Assembly (NCBI GenBank): GCA_009667805.1
Contig: CM019066.1
Span: 3,162,001-3,226,000, forward strand
Length of the DNA: 64,000 nucleotides
Source: Leptobrachium leishanense
Taxonomy: Eukaryota > Chordata > Amphibia > Anura > Megophryidae
Reading direction: 5' to 3'
The position numbers and the translations under genes were made by a program. A model generated the notes under the pieces. That model did not search any database. It saw only the letters and a program-made list of their open reading frames with translations, and was not told the DNA's origin. Shown here piece after piece: positions 1 to 12,640 of this stretch. The stretch's first letter is position 1; every line of letters begins with the position of its first letter.

Positions 1-44
1 TGCACATGTCTAGTATCAAGAAACCAGAGGATAACCAAAACATT

Positions 45-281
45 CCATGGAGAATATGTGAACATCCATCTGAACACAGAGACTTTGACAGAGATTGGAG
101 TGCGCTGTACCCATTTTTTTGAACTTATTGGGACTGTAAGGTCTGAATATCTGGTTTCATTCGGGAAACCACCGAGAGGGGGCATAGCGATGTCAAACAA
201 TCCATGGAGAATATGTGAACATCCATCTGAACACAGAGACTTTGACAGAGATTGGAGTGCTCTGTACCCATTTTTTTGAAC
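45..281. repeat. 80-bp direct repeat, two copies 157 bp apart
   Basis: Bases 45-124 recur at 202-281 with about one mismatch (cgctg versus ctctg). Both copies start CCATGGAGAATATG and end in a T7 run plus GAAC. This is a recent local duplication; no coding signal was found. Confidence 0.85.
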
Positions 282-1390
282 CAGAGGATAGCAGAGGGAC
301 GACATGGCCTGATATTAAACCGCAGAAAGTCATCATGTGATCCAAATAGACAGCAGGAGATATCAGAACAGAGTAGGACAGCAGGATAACAACATGAGAT
401 ATCACAGAGCAGCAGCAGGACATCACAGAACTATGGGATTAAATCATGCAACCTCGTAGAGGGGACCATAGAAAATACCAGCTTGGGTTTGATCAATGAG
501 AACATTGGTTACCTATTCTACAGTGAGCAAATTGTACAAACCTTGGGTTTCTCAGTGCAGGGGAAGGTGCGACCCACCACTTACCACTAGCAGATGGACA
601 CTGGGAATAAATAGTTCCCTCCTGTTGTTCCACCAGCCCTGGGGGGTCTGCCGACGGTCTCCATGTGGCCCTGTGGTCTCCAGGAGATGCAACCGGTGAC
701 ATGGTGCAGTGCTGTTGTAAGTAACTATTGCTAATGGTTAATGTTCTCATGTCAAAAGTGTCCACTAATGGCTCTGTATAAACAACTCCTATGGGATAGG
801 GTCCCGTATTGGGCAAATGTGTAGCTATTGCATCCGCATTGCTGTATCACCGATCCATGATTACACGGCAGGTGCATCTACATAAGAGTCTGAGATTGAA
901 GTTGTGCGTTTTGGGAGAATGCAGAGATTTGATGAATCCTTCATAACTCAATGGGCTTATTAATGAGCAACATTATACATATTGAAGCACTCGAGAGGCA
1001 GCGGATGACTTTAGAAGATGTCACCTGCTTTGAATGAGGCACAAGCCGGGCTGTTGCTACATATAACAGTATGAAGTTTAACTGATAACAGCTTTTTCCT
1101 AGAAAGACAGAAATAGATTCCGAAGTATTGTTGCCATAACATCACAATGTAAATGCTCGTTCTTATCTAAATACATGACCCAGCAGGTTCCTCCTGCTTT
1201 CATTCATACTTTGCCAAGTGGGATCTAGTTAGCTCTGGGTGAAGCGCACAAGAAAAACAACGCATTGTATTATTTTCAAACCATGTGTACGGATAGTCCA
1301 GAAGGCTTTTCTAAATTCCGCCATTTTGAAAAAATCATAATTGCAGGGTAGTATAGAGAGATAAAAGAACTCTTCTCGCTTTTCGATATA
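282..1390. other. No gene seen; possible weak MITE at 496-750
   Basis: Reading frames are short and unsupported. ATGAGAACATT at 496 recurs inverted near 740, which could be the termini of a 255-bp MITE, but only 11 bp match. A degenerate cagcagga-type repeat lies at about 340-420. Confidence 0.3.
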
Positions 1391-1398
1391 ATTTTTTT

Positions 1399-1580
1399 TT
1401 GAGAAACTATTTTACCAGAAAGGATACATTGAGATTTCTCTCGTTTTCAAGTATGTCCTGGGTGGTGAGTATGTACCGTTAGGTGTCTTGCCCAAGGACA
1501 CTTACTGGAAAGGTGCTCTTGCTGGATCTGAACCTGTGTCTCCACAGTCATAGAGCAGTGATGTTACATCTACTCCACCC
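1399..1580 (-). mobile_element. tRNA-derived SINE
   Basis: On the minus strand this reads from GGGTGGAGTAG through a diverged box-B-like block and CTTGGGCAAGACACC to CAGGACATACTTGAAAACG and the tail. The same unit recurs at 14,511, 20,449, 49,361 and 57,537. A poly-T run at 1390-1398 marks its 3' end on this strand. Confidence 0.75.
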
Positions 1581-1932
1581 AAACAATCAATATTTTTTCC
1601 AAAAAAATCATCCAGTATGATTAAATTGAACCCTTCGTTTGATCAGGCAAATTAAAAAATAGTAACCAATTAGTTACGGAAAGCAAACGACAGTAAATGC
1701 AGTGTCTGGTCCACCTCTCCAAGGACCAGCTAGTTTTCCCTCATATTTGTGGAGTTCTTCTAGGAAAATAAAAATGATCTTTGGGAGGAATCCTGGAGAT
1801 TTTGTTGCAATGCTAGTTCCAGTTCCAGCCGTAAAATTAGTGGTGGGATGGACAGTACAGCAGCAGAGGTCCCTGAGAGCAGGGGCTAAAGATAAATATA
1901 TTGCCATATCAGAAGAGGACGGAAACACAAAA

Positions 1933-2709
1933 GGGTCTATTCACTAAACACCGAACTTGCCGCCAAATTGCACCGAATGGTGAGTTTCACTGTTCACTGC
2001 AATTTTGAGACAGTATTCATTAAACTGTCACATTGCAAATACAGGCAAATTGATGGCAAACTACGGTGCAGTTCGGCAGTCTTTGGGGGCAGCAAAATTG
2101 TCCCATAGAGAAGTAACGGTTTGTCTACACACAGAATGCTGAACTGCACCGAAATGCCCTGATTTTCTGTGATTCAGTTCAACACGTTTAAACAAGTGAA
2201 TCCCATAGGATTCAATGTAAAAACTTCATATAATTATAATTTTTTTTTAAAAAGACCGTTAATTTTTTTCATTTTCAGGAAAAAGTCTTTTATTGTTTTA
2301 GTTTTTAGAGCACCTTTTTGTATTTATTTTACCTAAATTTTGTTTCCCAATTTTTTAAAGAATTTTTTTTTTATTCTGTAACAACCTTTTAATTTTTTTT
2401 AAAGGACCTTTTTTTATTATTCAGACACGTTTTAACACATTTTTATTGGTTTAAATAGGAGAATAAGAGAGATGTTTATTTTGTAGTTCGGTGGAATTCG
2501 CCGATGCCTCTTCGATGGTCTTCGGTGACGTTCTCCAACTTTTTTGTGGGATTTCGGTGACTCCATCTTCATCGCACTACAGTGATCATCCAGTGAATAG
2601 TGAATTCACCGACATGTTGGCAGAATGGAATCGCCGGAATGCACCGAACTGCGCCCAAGTGAAAAACACCAAAATTTCTCTGAATTTCTGGTGCTTAGTG
2701 AATAGACCC
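1933..2709. mobile_element. Non-autonomous DNA element, family C
   Basis: The termini are inverted: GGGTCTATTCACTAA on the left and TTAGTGAATAGACCC on the right. The interior has short blocks rich in CCGAA and TTCGG at both ends and an AT-rich T-tract centre. No transposase frame is present. Related copies are at 21,890-22,390, 35,940-36,545, 48,177-57,385 and from 63,878 to the window end. Superfamily is undecided because no clean target duplication could be read. Confidence 0.75.
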
Positions 2710-2924
2710 CTTACTGTTTGAGAGAAATGAAGAAAAAATTACATTTAATTGCAAGGATGAAAGTTAAGAGACTGACATGTGTGGTTGACGTCATATGTTT
2801 CAACAGCCTAGTTGCACGTGGTTGCACTCCTGAAGAAGGTGCTGAGTGCAGTGAAACACATAGAGTGTTTGTATCTCTAACAGGGCTGTCAAAGTTCAGT
2901 CCTGGAGATGTTTCTGTATTCAAA

Positions 2925-3135
2925 GGACATCACCAGGGGGTAGATTATAAATCTTTTAAGCTCCCTGTTTTATCTCATTCAGCTGCCAGCTCTTATCTGA
3001 GGTAGTCTGGAAACCACAATGGCTCCCTGCCACCTAATCTAAACATTCCCTCCTCCACCTCATTAATTGTTAAATACTGTTGAAGCTAAACCACAGATGT
3101 AAAGTGAAACCTTTGCACAGATTTTGGTAAATGTT
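2925..3135. repeat. Dispersed repeat, partner at 46,160-46,368
   Basis: The stretch with CTAATCTAAACATT and CAGATTTTGGTAAATGTT is matched by diverged sequence at 46,160-46,368. Both copies lie just upstream of family B DNA. Class unknown. Confidence 0.6.
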
Positions 3136-3613
3136 GCATCATGGGAAAAATCCACAAAATGAAGACAGGAGATAAAAACCTAAAATTATTTCACCTTTTT
3201 ACATGCAATTACTTAAAACTGATAAAAAAAAAGCAGCAGCATGTGTTTTATATTGTGGTTTTATTTGTAAAGCACAAATCTGTAATTCTGATGCATTTTT
3301 CTTGCTTACTAACTTGTCATCCTTTCCTGTCCCTCAGGCCTTCAAAGGTCTATTTCCTCTCCCTGTAGCAACCACATAACAGGAGTATGTGCCCCTAGGC
3401 ATTATCAGTTTAGGCTCGGTACATTAGCATTTTGTATAGAGCAACAAGGACACAATGTACTTAACCTAAACACATTGTACCACATTGTCCTTTGTGCATA
3501 TTTGGTGTTTTTCTTTTTTGTCACTGTTTGGATGTTTTGCTTTGGTCTGTTTCCGGAGATGAATTTACCATTCTCGTGACATTCATGCGAACAAATTAAA
3601 GGTTACGTTTTAA
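3136..3613. other. No feature seen
   Basis: AT-rich sequence with short unsupported frames. Paired ACACATTGTAC-type words near 3450-3500 could be a small foldback but are too short to call. Confidence 0.3.
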
Positions 3614-4440
3614 GGGGTGATTCAGAGAGAGACAATCTGTTCCTGAAATGGCACCAAATAGGGAATTTCCCCGTACGGTGACATTTCGGGGTCATTTGGC
3701 TATTCAGAGAGCAGGCAGTTCACCAAATTTTGGTGCCTTTTCGAAGTCAGTGAAATCCTCCATAGAGAAGTAATGGTTAATCTATTCACAAACACCGAAC
3801 AGCAGTGAAAAGTTGCCGAACTGTCCTGCTGTTCGGTGTTTTCATTCGTTAGGTTTAAGCAGGTGAATCCCAAATGCTTCAATGTTAAAAATATTCCCGT
3901 TTTAATACGATATCTATTAAACCGTTTATTATTTTAATCCGCAGTAAAAAATCTCTACTGATTTTTTTAGGATCATTTAGGCAATTTTTGGAATTTTTTT
4001 GGCAATTTCTTTTCCAATTTTTTTTTAAAACGTTTTTTTCTGTAACAGCCCTTTTTAATATCGTTCATTGGATCTTATATGTAAATTCCAGGTATTTTCA
4101 TTCAGTAGTTTTTTGCAAACAGCGTTTCAATTGTGACACTTTCAATCGTATTGTTTTTTGTTTTTTTTACCCCGTTCTTCGGTTTGTCGTCTTGTTCTGG
4201 CGGCTGGTCTGCTCTGTGTTCGGCGTATTTTTTGTGGTGGGTGTTCCACTGGGTTTTCAGTGGATTTTCGGCAGATGTTCAGTGGGTGTTCGGCAGGTCT
4301 ACGGCAAGTTTGCGGCTGTTTTTTCCCTGCACTCCGGGGGCCCTGTGGTGAATGCTGAATACACCCCAAGGTGGGGAACTTAGGGAACGAGAGAGCACCG
4401 AAATGTCAACGGCATTTCGGTGCTCTCTGAATAACTCCCT
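3614..4440. mobile_element. Non-autonomous DNA element, family B
   Basis: Starts GGGGTGATTCAGAGAG and ends CTCTCTGAATAACTCCC, with TTAA on both sides (3610-3613 and 4440-4444 region). Just inside the right end is a hairpin in which AGAGAGCACCGAAATG pairs with CATTTCGGTGCTCTCT. The centre has T-tracts and a CTGTAACAGCCC block shared with family A. The open frames inside are chance frames in low-complexity DNA. Confidence 0.75.
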
Positions 4441-4508
4441 TAACTTTCCCAAATTTTCTCCACCCTCTTCTGATACTTGAAGGAAAATAACACACTATAA
4501 CCTTCCTT

Positions 4509-5020
4509 AAAGTTAAAAGGGTCGGGTGGATAGATTGTTGACATCGGTCTTTCAACGGCCCGTGTCTGTGAATCCCTGGGAATTTCTGCTGTCTCGACCG
4601 ATACCTGGCTTCATGAACCCTGAACAGGCCCTGCTCCGATGCATCCTATTGGCCGCTTGCCGATCCCTGGCTTCCCAGTGGCTGTCGGATACCCTCCCGT
4701 CGATGCGCCTAGTGAGAGCTAAAGTGTCTGATGTGAGGCTTATGGAGGGGCTGACAGCAATCGTACGCCAAACCCTACCCAAACTTGAGAAAACATGGCA
4801 TTTGTGGGACGATTATACGGGAGTAATACGTTAACTATGTTCGTCTCCGGAGCTTACCTTTGTTTGTCAGTCCTGGTTGGAAATATAAGGTCATCTAAGG
4901 TCGAGGCTACAGTTTGGTACATGGCAGTCGATATCTGTATTCCAATGCACCTGTTAAGAAGTCTATGTTGTACCTTATTATGTTGAAAATTCAAAAATAA
5001 AGAATAAAAAAAAAAAAAAA
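4509..5020 (+). pseudogene. L1/Tx1-type LINE 3' end: ORF2 C-terminus, 3' UTR, poly-A
   Basis: The frame ending at 4834 has the look of the extreme C-terminus of an L1-clade ORF2 protein: PGFMNPEQALLRCILLAACR, then LASQWLS, then a tail ending in WHLWDDY. The stop is followed by about 160 bp of 3' UTR, two overlapping AATAAA signals (4996 and 5003) and a long A run to 5020. All upstream ORF2 domains are absent, as expected of a 5'-truncated LINE insertion. The L1/Tx1 assignment rests on C-terminal style and the poly-A tail only. The ORF1 fragment at 37.3-38.3 kb could belong to the same clade. Confidence 0.65.
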
Positions 5021-5990
5021 GGTAAAAGGGAAACAAAAGCTCAGGAAAGTTTGTAGTGATTCTTTTTAAAGACTTTCTTGGTTAATAATTTGCACAAACC
5101 TGGCTGTGAATTGATTTCTGCTCCATATGTTCAGTGTGAGTAAGCGGCTATCCCTGCAGGGCTGCTGGAGCACAGCCTCCTACCTTCCCTGAACTTGTTC
5201 AGGCGAGGACAGGGGACGTGGGTACGTGTCTGAACAGGTTGGATATAACAGGTGTCTTTGATTAATCACCAAATACAAGTGGGGGAAGTGTAGACTCCGG
5301 GACTGTCCCTCGCAAACTTAATCTTCTGTATTCTAGTCTGCATATAGGCAAACGGATATGTGTAACAAGCCACTAATGCAATGATCTATACGTGTGTGTG
5401 TGTGTGTGTGTAGCATTTGTGGTAGGTTGAGGTCAGTGTGTATGTGTGTTTGTATTGGGTTTGTGACATCTGGGATTTTTTTTGCTGTATGAATGTGAAA
5501 CCGCCTGCCTGGCTGACTCACTGAAAATTCTCTGAAAATAAAAAACAATCCGGCGGGTAATATATACATTGTATCCACTCAATGGGAAATTACAACTTCT
5601 GCAAGAGCTACTTTTAAACAAAATGGCATTTATAGTCAAATAAATGGATAAATACTTACTTCTATACATATATTTACGACAAGGTATTCAGGCGCCTATA
5701 AATACCCCGGTGAGTATATTCAGAAGGGGTTTTCTTTATGGTGCTGTCCCTGAGTTTGATAAATAAAACATTTTCATTTTCTGGGTGAATTTTTTCTTGT
5801 CATTCTACTACCAATGTTGGGATCTTACAAATCCTTTCTGATGGAGAGGAGAATGGAGCATGTAGAGGTCAGACAAAAACATTATTATACAAAATATATT
5901 TGTTTCTCTCCCATTTGTCCTTTTGATGTTATTGATTGTCCTGGAAGATCAACACTTGATTATTTTATATATGTTGAACTTTATTTGGAA
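5021..5990. other. No gene seen; short (TG)n at 5392-5412
   Basis: Unique-looking sequence except a 20-bp TG microsatellite. No homology recognised in any frame. Confidence 0.4.
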
Positions 5991-5996
5991 GTAGGG

Positions 5997-7597
5997 ATAT
6001 ATATATATAGATAGATAGATAGATAGATAGATAGAGAGGTAGATTATATAAAGAGACAGACAGAGAGATAGCTAAAGAGACATAGATGGATAGGTAAAGA
6101 GACAGATATACGGATATATAGATATATCTATCTGTCTTTTTACCGATCTGTCTTTTTACCGATCTGTCTCTCGATCTATCTGTCTCTCGATCTATCTGTC
6201 TCTCGATCTATCTGTCTCTCGATCTATCTGTCTCTCGATCTATCTGTCTCTTTATCTGTCTATCCATATCTATACATCCTTATATCGATCATTCTCTTTA
6301 TCGGTCTATCCATATATCCTTATATCTATCTGACTCTTTATCTATCCATCTATCTCTTTATCTATCTACCTCTTTATCCATATCTATATTTATCCTTATA
6401 TCTATCTATCTATCTATCTATCTATCCATATAAGGATAGCTATAGATAACGAGATAGATATGGATAGATAGATAAAGAGACAGATAGATAGAGATGCAGA
6501 TCGGTAAAGAGAGAGATAGATATAAAGAGATAGATATGGATATATAGATAAAGAGACAGATGGATAGATAAAGAGACAGATATAAGGATATATAGATATG
6601 GATAGATAGATATGGATAGATAGATAGATAGATAAAGAGACAGATATAAGGATAGATATACTGTAGATAGGTATAAGGATAGATAGCTAGATATAGATAA
6701 AGAGACAGATAGATATAAGGATAGATAGATTCCTATATGGAGAAGCCTACCACCCGACTCACTGACACAACCATCAATTACTCTCCTCCTGTTTACCAAC
6801 CCCAACCCTTCTAGATTGTGAGTTCCTACGGGAATAGGGCCCTCATCTCCTCCTGTACTGTTTGTCAAATGTTGTACAATGTATTGTAACCCTGTCTATA
6901 CTGTGTCTATTGTACAGCGCTGCGGAATATGCCGGCACTTTATAAATAAAGAATAATAATAATAATAGATATAGATAAAGAAATAGATAAAGAGACAGAT
7001 AGGTGTAAGGATATATACAGTAGATATGGCTAGATAGATAAAGAGGCAGATATAAGGATGTATAGATATGGATGGCTAGATAGATATAAGGATAGATAGA
7101 TAAATATGGACAGATAAAGAGACAGGTAAAGAGACAGATAGATATAAGGATATATATAGATAAAGAAATAGATAAAGAGACATGTGTAAGGATATATAGA
7201 TATGGATAGATAGATAAAGAGACAGATAAAGAGACAGATAGATATAAGGATAGATATAAGGATAGATAGATAAATATGGACAGATAAAGAGACAGGTAAA
7301 GAGACAGATAGATATAAGGATATATATAGATAAAGAAATAGATAAAGAGACATATGTAAGGATATATAGATATGGATAGATAGATAAAGAGACAGATAAA
7401 GAGACAGATAGATATAAGGATAGATATAAGGATAGATAGATAAAGAGACAGATAAAGAGACAGATAAAGAGACAGATAGATATAAGGATAGATATAAGGA
7501 TAGATAGATAGATAAAGAGACAAATATAAGGACGTATAGATATGGATAGAAAGATAGATAGATAGATATGGATAGATAAAGAGACAGATATAAGGAT
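5997..7597. repeat. Compound GATA/GACAGATA microsatellite with strand switches
   Basis: GATA-type repeats (about 5997-6120) give way to TATC/TCTGTCTC-type repeats (6121-6425) and then GATA again (6426-6730), making a large imperfect palindrome. After an L2 tail the array resumes at 6967-7597, with a 170-bp higher-order period (GATAGATAGATAAATATGG at 7091 and 7261). Long serine/leucine/tyrosine-rich frames here are artefacts of a repeat that lacks stops. Confidence 0.9.
6731..6966 (+). mobile_element. L2 LINE 3' end, severely 5'-truncated
   Basis: Begins in the last codons of the reverse transcriptase frame (block encoding EAYHP), continues through the 3' UTR with TACGGGAATAGGGCCC and GCGCTGCGGAATATG, and ends CTTTATAAATAAAGAATAAT. 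It is inserted in the microsatellite. Confidence 0.9.
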
Positions 7598-9513
7598 GCC
7601 TTCAGCGCTCAAGACCTGGCAGACTACTTCCTCAGTAAAACTCTAAATATCAGACGCAACATCCCAACACAAGATAGTTATCTGCCACCTCCACTCCCAC
7701 AGGTCCCCTCTGCCACCCTCTGCCGCTTCCTCCCAGCCACTGAGGAGGAAGTCAATTCCTTATTGTCCTTCTCACATCTCACCACATGCCCGCTCGACCC
7801 CATTCCCTCACATCTAATTCCTCCCCTCTCCTCCTCCCTCACCCCTGCTCTCACACACATCTTCAACCTATCTCTCTCCACTGGCTCCTTTCCATCCGCC
7901 TTCAACACGCGCTAGTTACCCTTTACTAAAGAAACCATCCCTAGATCCCAACTCTCCATCCAACTACCGCCCTGTATCCCTGCTTCCCTTCACATCAAAG
8001 CTCTTAGAAAAACTAGTCTTCAACCGCCTCTCCCTCTTCCTGTCCTCCAATTCCCTACTTGACCCCCTGCAATCTGGCTTCTGTCCCCTACACTCAACTG
8101 AAACTGCCCTCACCAAAGTCACCAACGACCTCCTAACTGCTAAAAAACACGGCCACTATTCTATTCTCATCCTGCTTGACCTCTCGGCTGCTTTTGACAC
8201 TGTTGACCACCCCCTCCTTCTACAGACCTCAACTCTCTGGGTCTCGGTGACACTGCACTCGCTTGGGTCGAATCCTATTTATCCAACAGGTCCTTCTGTG
8301 TGTCCTTTGCTGGTAACTCCTCCTCCTCATTGCCTCTATCTGTTGGTGTACCTCAAGGCTCTGTCCTTGGTCCTCTGCTCTTTTCCATCTACACCTCCTC
8401 CCTAGGCAAAATCATCAACAGCTTTGGCTTCAATTACCACCTCTACGCTGATGACACTCAGATCTACCTCTCTACCCCTGATCTCTCTCCCCCTGTCCTT
8501 TCAAAAGTCAGTGACTGTTTATCTGGCATCTCCTCCTGGATGGCCTCCCACCACCTAAAGATCAACATGTCGAAGACTGAACTCCTACTTATTCCTCCCT
8601 CCAATGCCTCCCCACCTCCTGACTTCTCTATCACGGTGGAGGGTATCACCATTTCCCCATCAAACCAAGTTCGCTGTCTTGGAGTTACACTTGACTCTGC
8701 TCTTTCCTTCATCCCCCACATCAAGTCTCTTTCCTCCTCCTGCCGATACCAACTGCGTAATATTTCCAGAATTCGGCCATTTCTTACCGCTGTCGCCAGA
8801 AAACAACTCATACACGCCCTGGTAATCTCCCGACTCGACTATTGCAATAATCTCTTGTCTGGCCTCCCTCTGTCCCGCCTCTCCCCCCTACAATCCATCC
8901 TGAACGCCTCCGCCAGACTAATTCACCTCACCCGCCGCTCTGTCTCTGCCGCTCCCCTCTGCGAGTCCCTTCACTGGCTCCCCATCCACTGCAGAATTAA
9001 GTTCAAAATCCTTATCCTTACCTACAAAACCCTCACTAACTCAGCTCCCCACTACCTGTCCTCACTAATCACCAAATACACCCCAGCCCGCTCCCTAAGG
9101 TCAAACAGTGACCTGCGCCTAGCTTCTCACCGCATCACCTCTTCCCATGATAGACTGCAGGATTTCTCACGCGCAGCCCCCACTCTCTGGAACGCTCTCC
9201 CTCGTACTGTCAGACTTTCCCCTAACTTCTCTTCCTTCAAACGCTCCCTTAAAACATTCCTAATTAGGGAAGCCTACCACCCAACTCACTGACGCAATCA
9301 TCAATCACTCTCACCTTACAGTCCTCTCCTCCTGTTTCCAACCCCAACCCTCCCAGATTGTGAGTTCCTACGGGAATAGGGCCCTCATCTCCTCCTGTAC
9401 TGTTTGTCAAATGTTGTTCAATGTATTGTAACCCTGTCTATACTGTGCTTATTGTACAGCGCTGCGGAATATGCTGGCGCTTTATAAATAAAGAATAATA
9501 ATAATAATAATAA
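7598..9513 (+). pseudogene. L2-clade LINE, 5'-truncated copy with reverse transcriptase
   Basis: Nearly identical to 54,540-56,460, so a young copy. The frame from 8300 to 9292 carries the RT blocks [19 protein letters not shown] and YADDTQIYL (8444-8455 encode the YADD active site), then a C-terminal region ending near LWNALPRTV and EAYHP. The upstream RT blocks ([21 protein letters not shown]) are present but broken. Compared with the 55 kb copy, single bases are missing near 7905, 7921 and 8229. The endonuclease domain is absent. The 3' UTR ends in (ATA)n, which merges back into the GATA array. RT copies the element's RNA at the target site; this copy cannot make it. Confidence 0.93.
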
Positions 9514-10107
9514 TAATAATGGAAGGACAGATAGATAAATATGGATAGATAAAGAGACAGATAGATATAGAGTCAAAAATACCCAAAAATACCAATTTCC
9601 AGTTAAAAGTACCTTCAGTTGATTCACGTTAAACATAATGTACATTTTCTGTGATTCCTGTATTATTATATTATTATGAATCTATAGTATAGAAAAGTAA
9701 AGTAAATCAATAAATGGCAATTAAATTTAATACAATATGGTCAGTGATTGCAAAAATTACTTTCAAACACCACAGAGATAAACTTTCTAAATATATATGA
9801 ACTATTTCTAGACATTTTTATTGAACAGATGTTCATCAAAGCATTTCTTTAAAGTGACAAGGACCTTATAGAGTTTTACCTCAGATCTGTAAGTAAAAAG
9901 GTATGATTGTTACTTATATTGTCCATTAAGTCCATGTACCATCTGTGAAATTTGTTCACAGAAACTTATAAAAGATTAGGTTAAAATAAAATATAGGAAT
10001 AAATAAAACAGTTTTATTTAAAATGATTAAATGATGTTACTTTACACACTTTGATTTTCTGATTTAATTATTCATCCTTTGCAGAGTTGGTGCTGGGCTA
10101 GACACTA
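9514..10107. other. No feature seen
   Basis: A short GATA remnant (9530-9575), then AT-rich sequence without recognised homology. Confidence 0.4.
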
Positions 10108-10775
10108 GGGCCCCTATTACACGCTTCGCGCAGTGCATTTGAGTACAACGTTCGCGCAAACGATGCGCGTTTACGTCCAACGCGAGTGACCCTGCGCGAA
10201 CCCAGCGCGAGCGCAAGTTCCTGCGCTCATCCTATACTTAACATTGACAGCGCAAATGCGCTGGTATGCGGATGGTATTACAATCTTTGCGCAACGAAAG
10301 TTTGCGCGCATTTTCGTAACGTCTTTGAAAAGCAGGTGGTAACTGTAAATTTGATCGTCCTGGCCGAAACGAAATACACCAGCACCAAAAAAAATACAGC
10401 ACAGTACAGTTACACATTCTACACATACCCAAACAATAAAATTTATTAATTGTCAAAAAATTTCTTTCGCTCCAGCACATATACGCAGATTGACTTTGAC
10501 AGGCGCAACAACCTAACGTTAGAAAATGGTTGTTCTTAATTCTGATTGGCTGAATCCCGTGAAAAAACTGTCTGCCCACCGATTCCTGCACGCAACGGTC
10601 ATTTTTGCCTGGCTTTTGCGCATCGGATTTGCGCACGTAAAAAGTCGAAGGCTGAAAAACTGCGCTCGGAGCGTACTACCGCGTTAATTTGCGCACTCTA
10701 AAGTTTTTTTGCATGCGCAAAAAAAATTGTGCTGCGCGAGCACATTTGCGCGAGCGCAAAGCGTGTAATAGGGGC
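10108..10775. mobile_element. CpG-rich MITE with GGGCC termini, copy 1
   Basis: Left end GGGCCCCTATTACACGC pairs with right end GCGTGTAATAGGGGCC. The interior is dense in GCGC/TGCGCA, and related words near the two ends are inverted. The flanking trinucleotide is CTA, though the right boundary is ambiguous by one base. No coding capacity is recognised. Confidence 0.85.
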
Positions 10776-10993
10776 CTAGGGGTGTCCCTTATATGTTAAA
10801 TATCTTCTGCATTATTAGCTCGTGACATGAACTGCCTTTTAGATGATGAATACAGATATAAATGGTCAAAAACTTACATCCTTTGTTTCAATTGGTGCTA
10901 AAGGAAAATGGTAAAGCCACGTCACCACATGGCTTTGTGATATTAATGCTGATACCTATGCACCAAACATGAATTTTAATTGTATCGTGAAAA
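10776..10993. other. Intervening sequence
   Basis: No recognised feature. Confidence 0.3.
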
Positions 10994-11860
10994 GTGTTGG
11001 CGAAAGGTAACCGAATGCTGAAATTCAGCGTACGGTTACCTTTCCTGGCCATTCGGCTAACCAGAGAGCAGGCAATTCACCAAATGTTGGCGAATTGCCT
11101 GCACATACGGTGCCTGTTCGAGGGCAGTGAAATCCCCATAGAGAAGCAATGCTTCGTCTATTCAGAGAACGAAAATCAGCAGTGAAAAGTTGCCGAAATG
11201 CCCTGCTGTTCGGTGGTTTAATTTCGACAGGTTTATTCAGGCGAATCCCCTAGGCTTCAATGTTAAAAATATTCCCGTTTTAATTTTATATGTAAAAAAC
11301 CATTGGTTATAATATTCTGCAGTAAAAAGTCTCTTTATTTTTAGATTTTTTAGGATCTTTTAGGCATTTTTTTGCAAACTTTTTTCCGTTTTTTTTTTAA
11401 TCGTTTTTTCTTTTTTCTGTAACAGCCCTTTTTATTATCATTCATTGGATCTTACATGTAAATTTCAGACATTTTCGTTCTGTAGTTTCTTTACAAACAG
11501 CGTTTTACTTTTCAAACATTCAAGCGTACTGTTTTTTTTTTCTTCACCTCATTCGTCTGCGGTGTCGGGTTTTTTCCGGTGGCTGCTCTACACTCTGATC
11601 GGCTCCTGCTCAGGTTTCTCCAGCGTGTTCGGTGGGGTTAATCCAGATGTTTTTGCGGTTTCGGTGTGCGTTCGCCTGGGTTTTGCGGTGAGTGTTCGGT
11701 GGGTTTGCGGCGGCTTTTCCCTGCACTACGACGGCCCTGTGCTGCTTGCTGAATACACCGCAGGGTCGCCAAAATGGGATCGCCAAATCGCACCCAATTG
11801 AAGAGATCGAAAAAGTCACCGAAAGTGCGGTGACTTTTCGATTCTCTTTGAATAACCCTG
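10994..11860. mobile_element. Family A MITE, left terminus decayed
   Basis: Aligns along its length with the intact copies at 40,110, 48,234 and 50,565. It keeps the subterminal hairpin GGTAACCGAATGCTG / CAGCGTACGGTTACC and the right end CTCTTTGAATAACCCTG. The left TIR CAGGGTTATTCAAAGAG is missing or diverged. Confidence 0.8.
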
Positions 11861-12459
11861 TATAGAAATGTGCCTTCAGAACGCCTGCGTTTGGGAATTA
11901 CAGTAACACCTTGTATCTGTACTGTACAGGGATTCTCAGTCATTATAACCCTTCGAATGTTATCCCTATACAGCAGTGAGTGACCCCAGAGCTCCCCCAG
12001 GTATTAATGGCTTTCTGCTTACAGATATATATTCATTACACAAAACCCAGTATCCAGCCCTAGTGCAATGAAAGAAAAACAACAAAATGTGGCAGAAGTA
12101 ACTGTTAGGTTTGGCTAAACCTATTGTCAGGGTCAAGGGTGGCAGGTAAAAGGCAGCCCTATTGCATGGGGCACAGCACAGACGAGCAGGTTAATGTTTA
12201 TTGTAGGCAGATACAGGATACAAACACGGCAAGTATTCAAGAGACACAGATGGGGATGGCAGGAACTGGTGTGACCGGGAACACAAGCAAGGGCACAGTC
12301 AACAGACTGACAACACACAGAGTCCACATAGAGCATGTATGGAATCTCAATACCAAGTCAAGTCTATCGGGGGCAATTCTCTTAAAAAGAAGTACTTGGC
12401 GGACAGACTGGATGGAGAACAGCTGGCACTTCCTTCATGCTGGGTAAGCAGAAAACCTA
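11861..12459. other. No feature seen
   Basis: Unique-looking sequence. The 107-residue frame at 12,124-12,447 has no recognised motif and I do not call it a gene. Confidence 0.35.
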
Positions 12460-12640
12460 CAGGGTTATTCAGAGAAAGGTGAAACTCTGAAGAACTTTTG
12501 GAGAAGTGAGAATTCTAGGTCAAAATAGCTGATTTGGAAAGTGAGATAAATGGGCGAATTTTTCTGGTTTGGCTATTTGGCCTAGAATTTTCACTTCTCC
12601 AAAAGTTCTCCAGAGTTTCACCTTTCTTTGAATAACCCTG
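12460..12640. mobile_element. Family D foldback MITE (181 bp)
   Basis: A near-complete palindrome, from CAGGGTTATTCAGAGAAAGG to CCTTTCTTTGAATAACCCTG, with the arms pairing almost to the centre. Flanks CTA and ATA fit a slightly mutated 3-bp duplication. Other copies are at 15,046, 39,008 and 47,626. Confidence 0.9.

Noticed and set aside
6440..7612. Long serine/leucine/tyrosine-rich reading frames on the minus strand
   Set aside because: They are translations of GATA/GACAGATA repeats that lack stop codons.
8464..8811. Antisense frames across the L2 RT (also 55,411-55,758 and 54,622-54,909)
   Set aside because: They are shadows of the sense RT frame; both copies show the same shadow because the sense strand is conserved.
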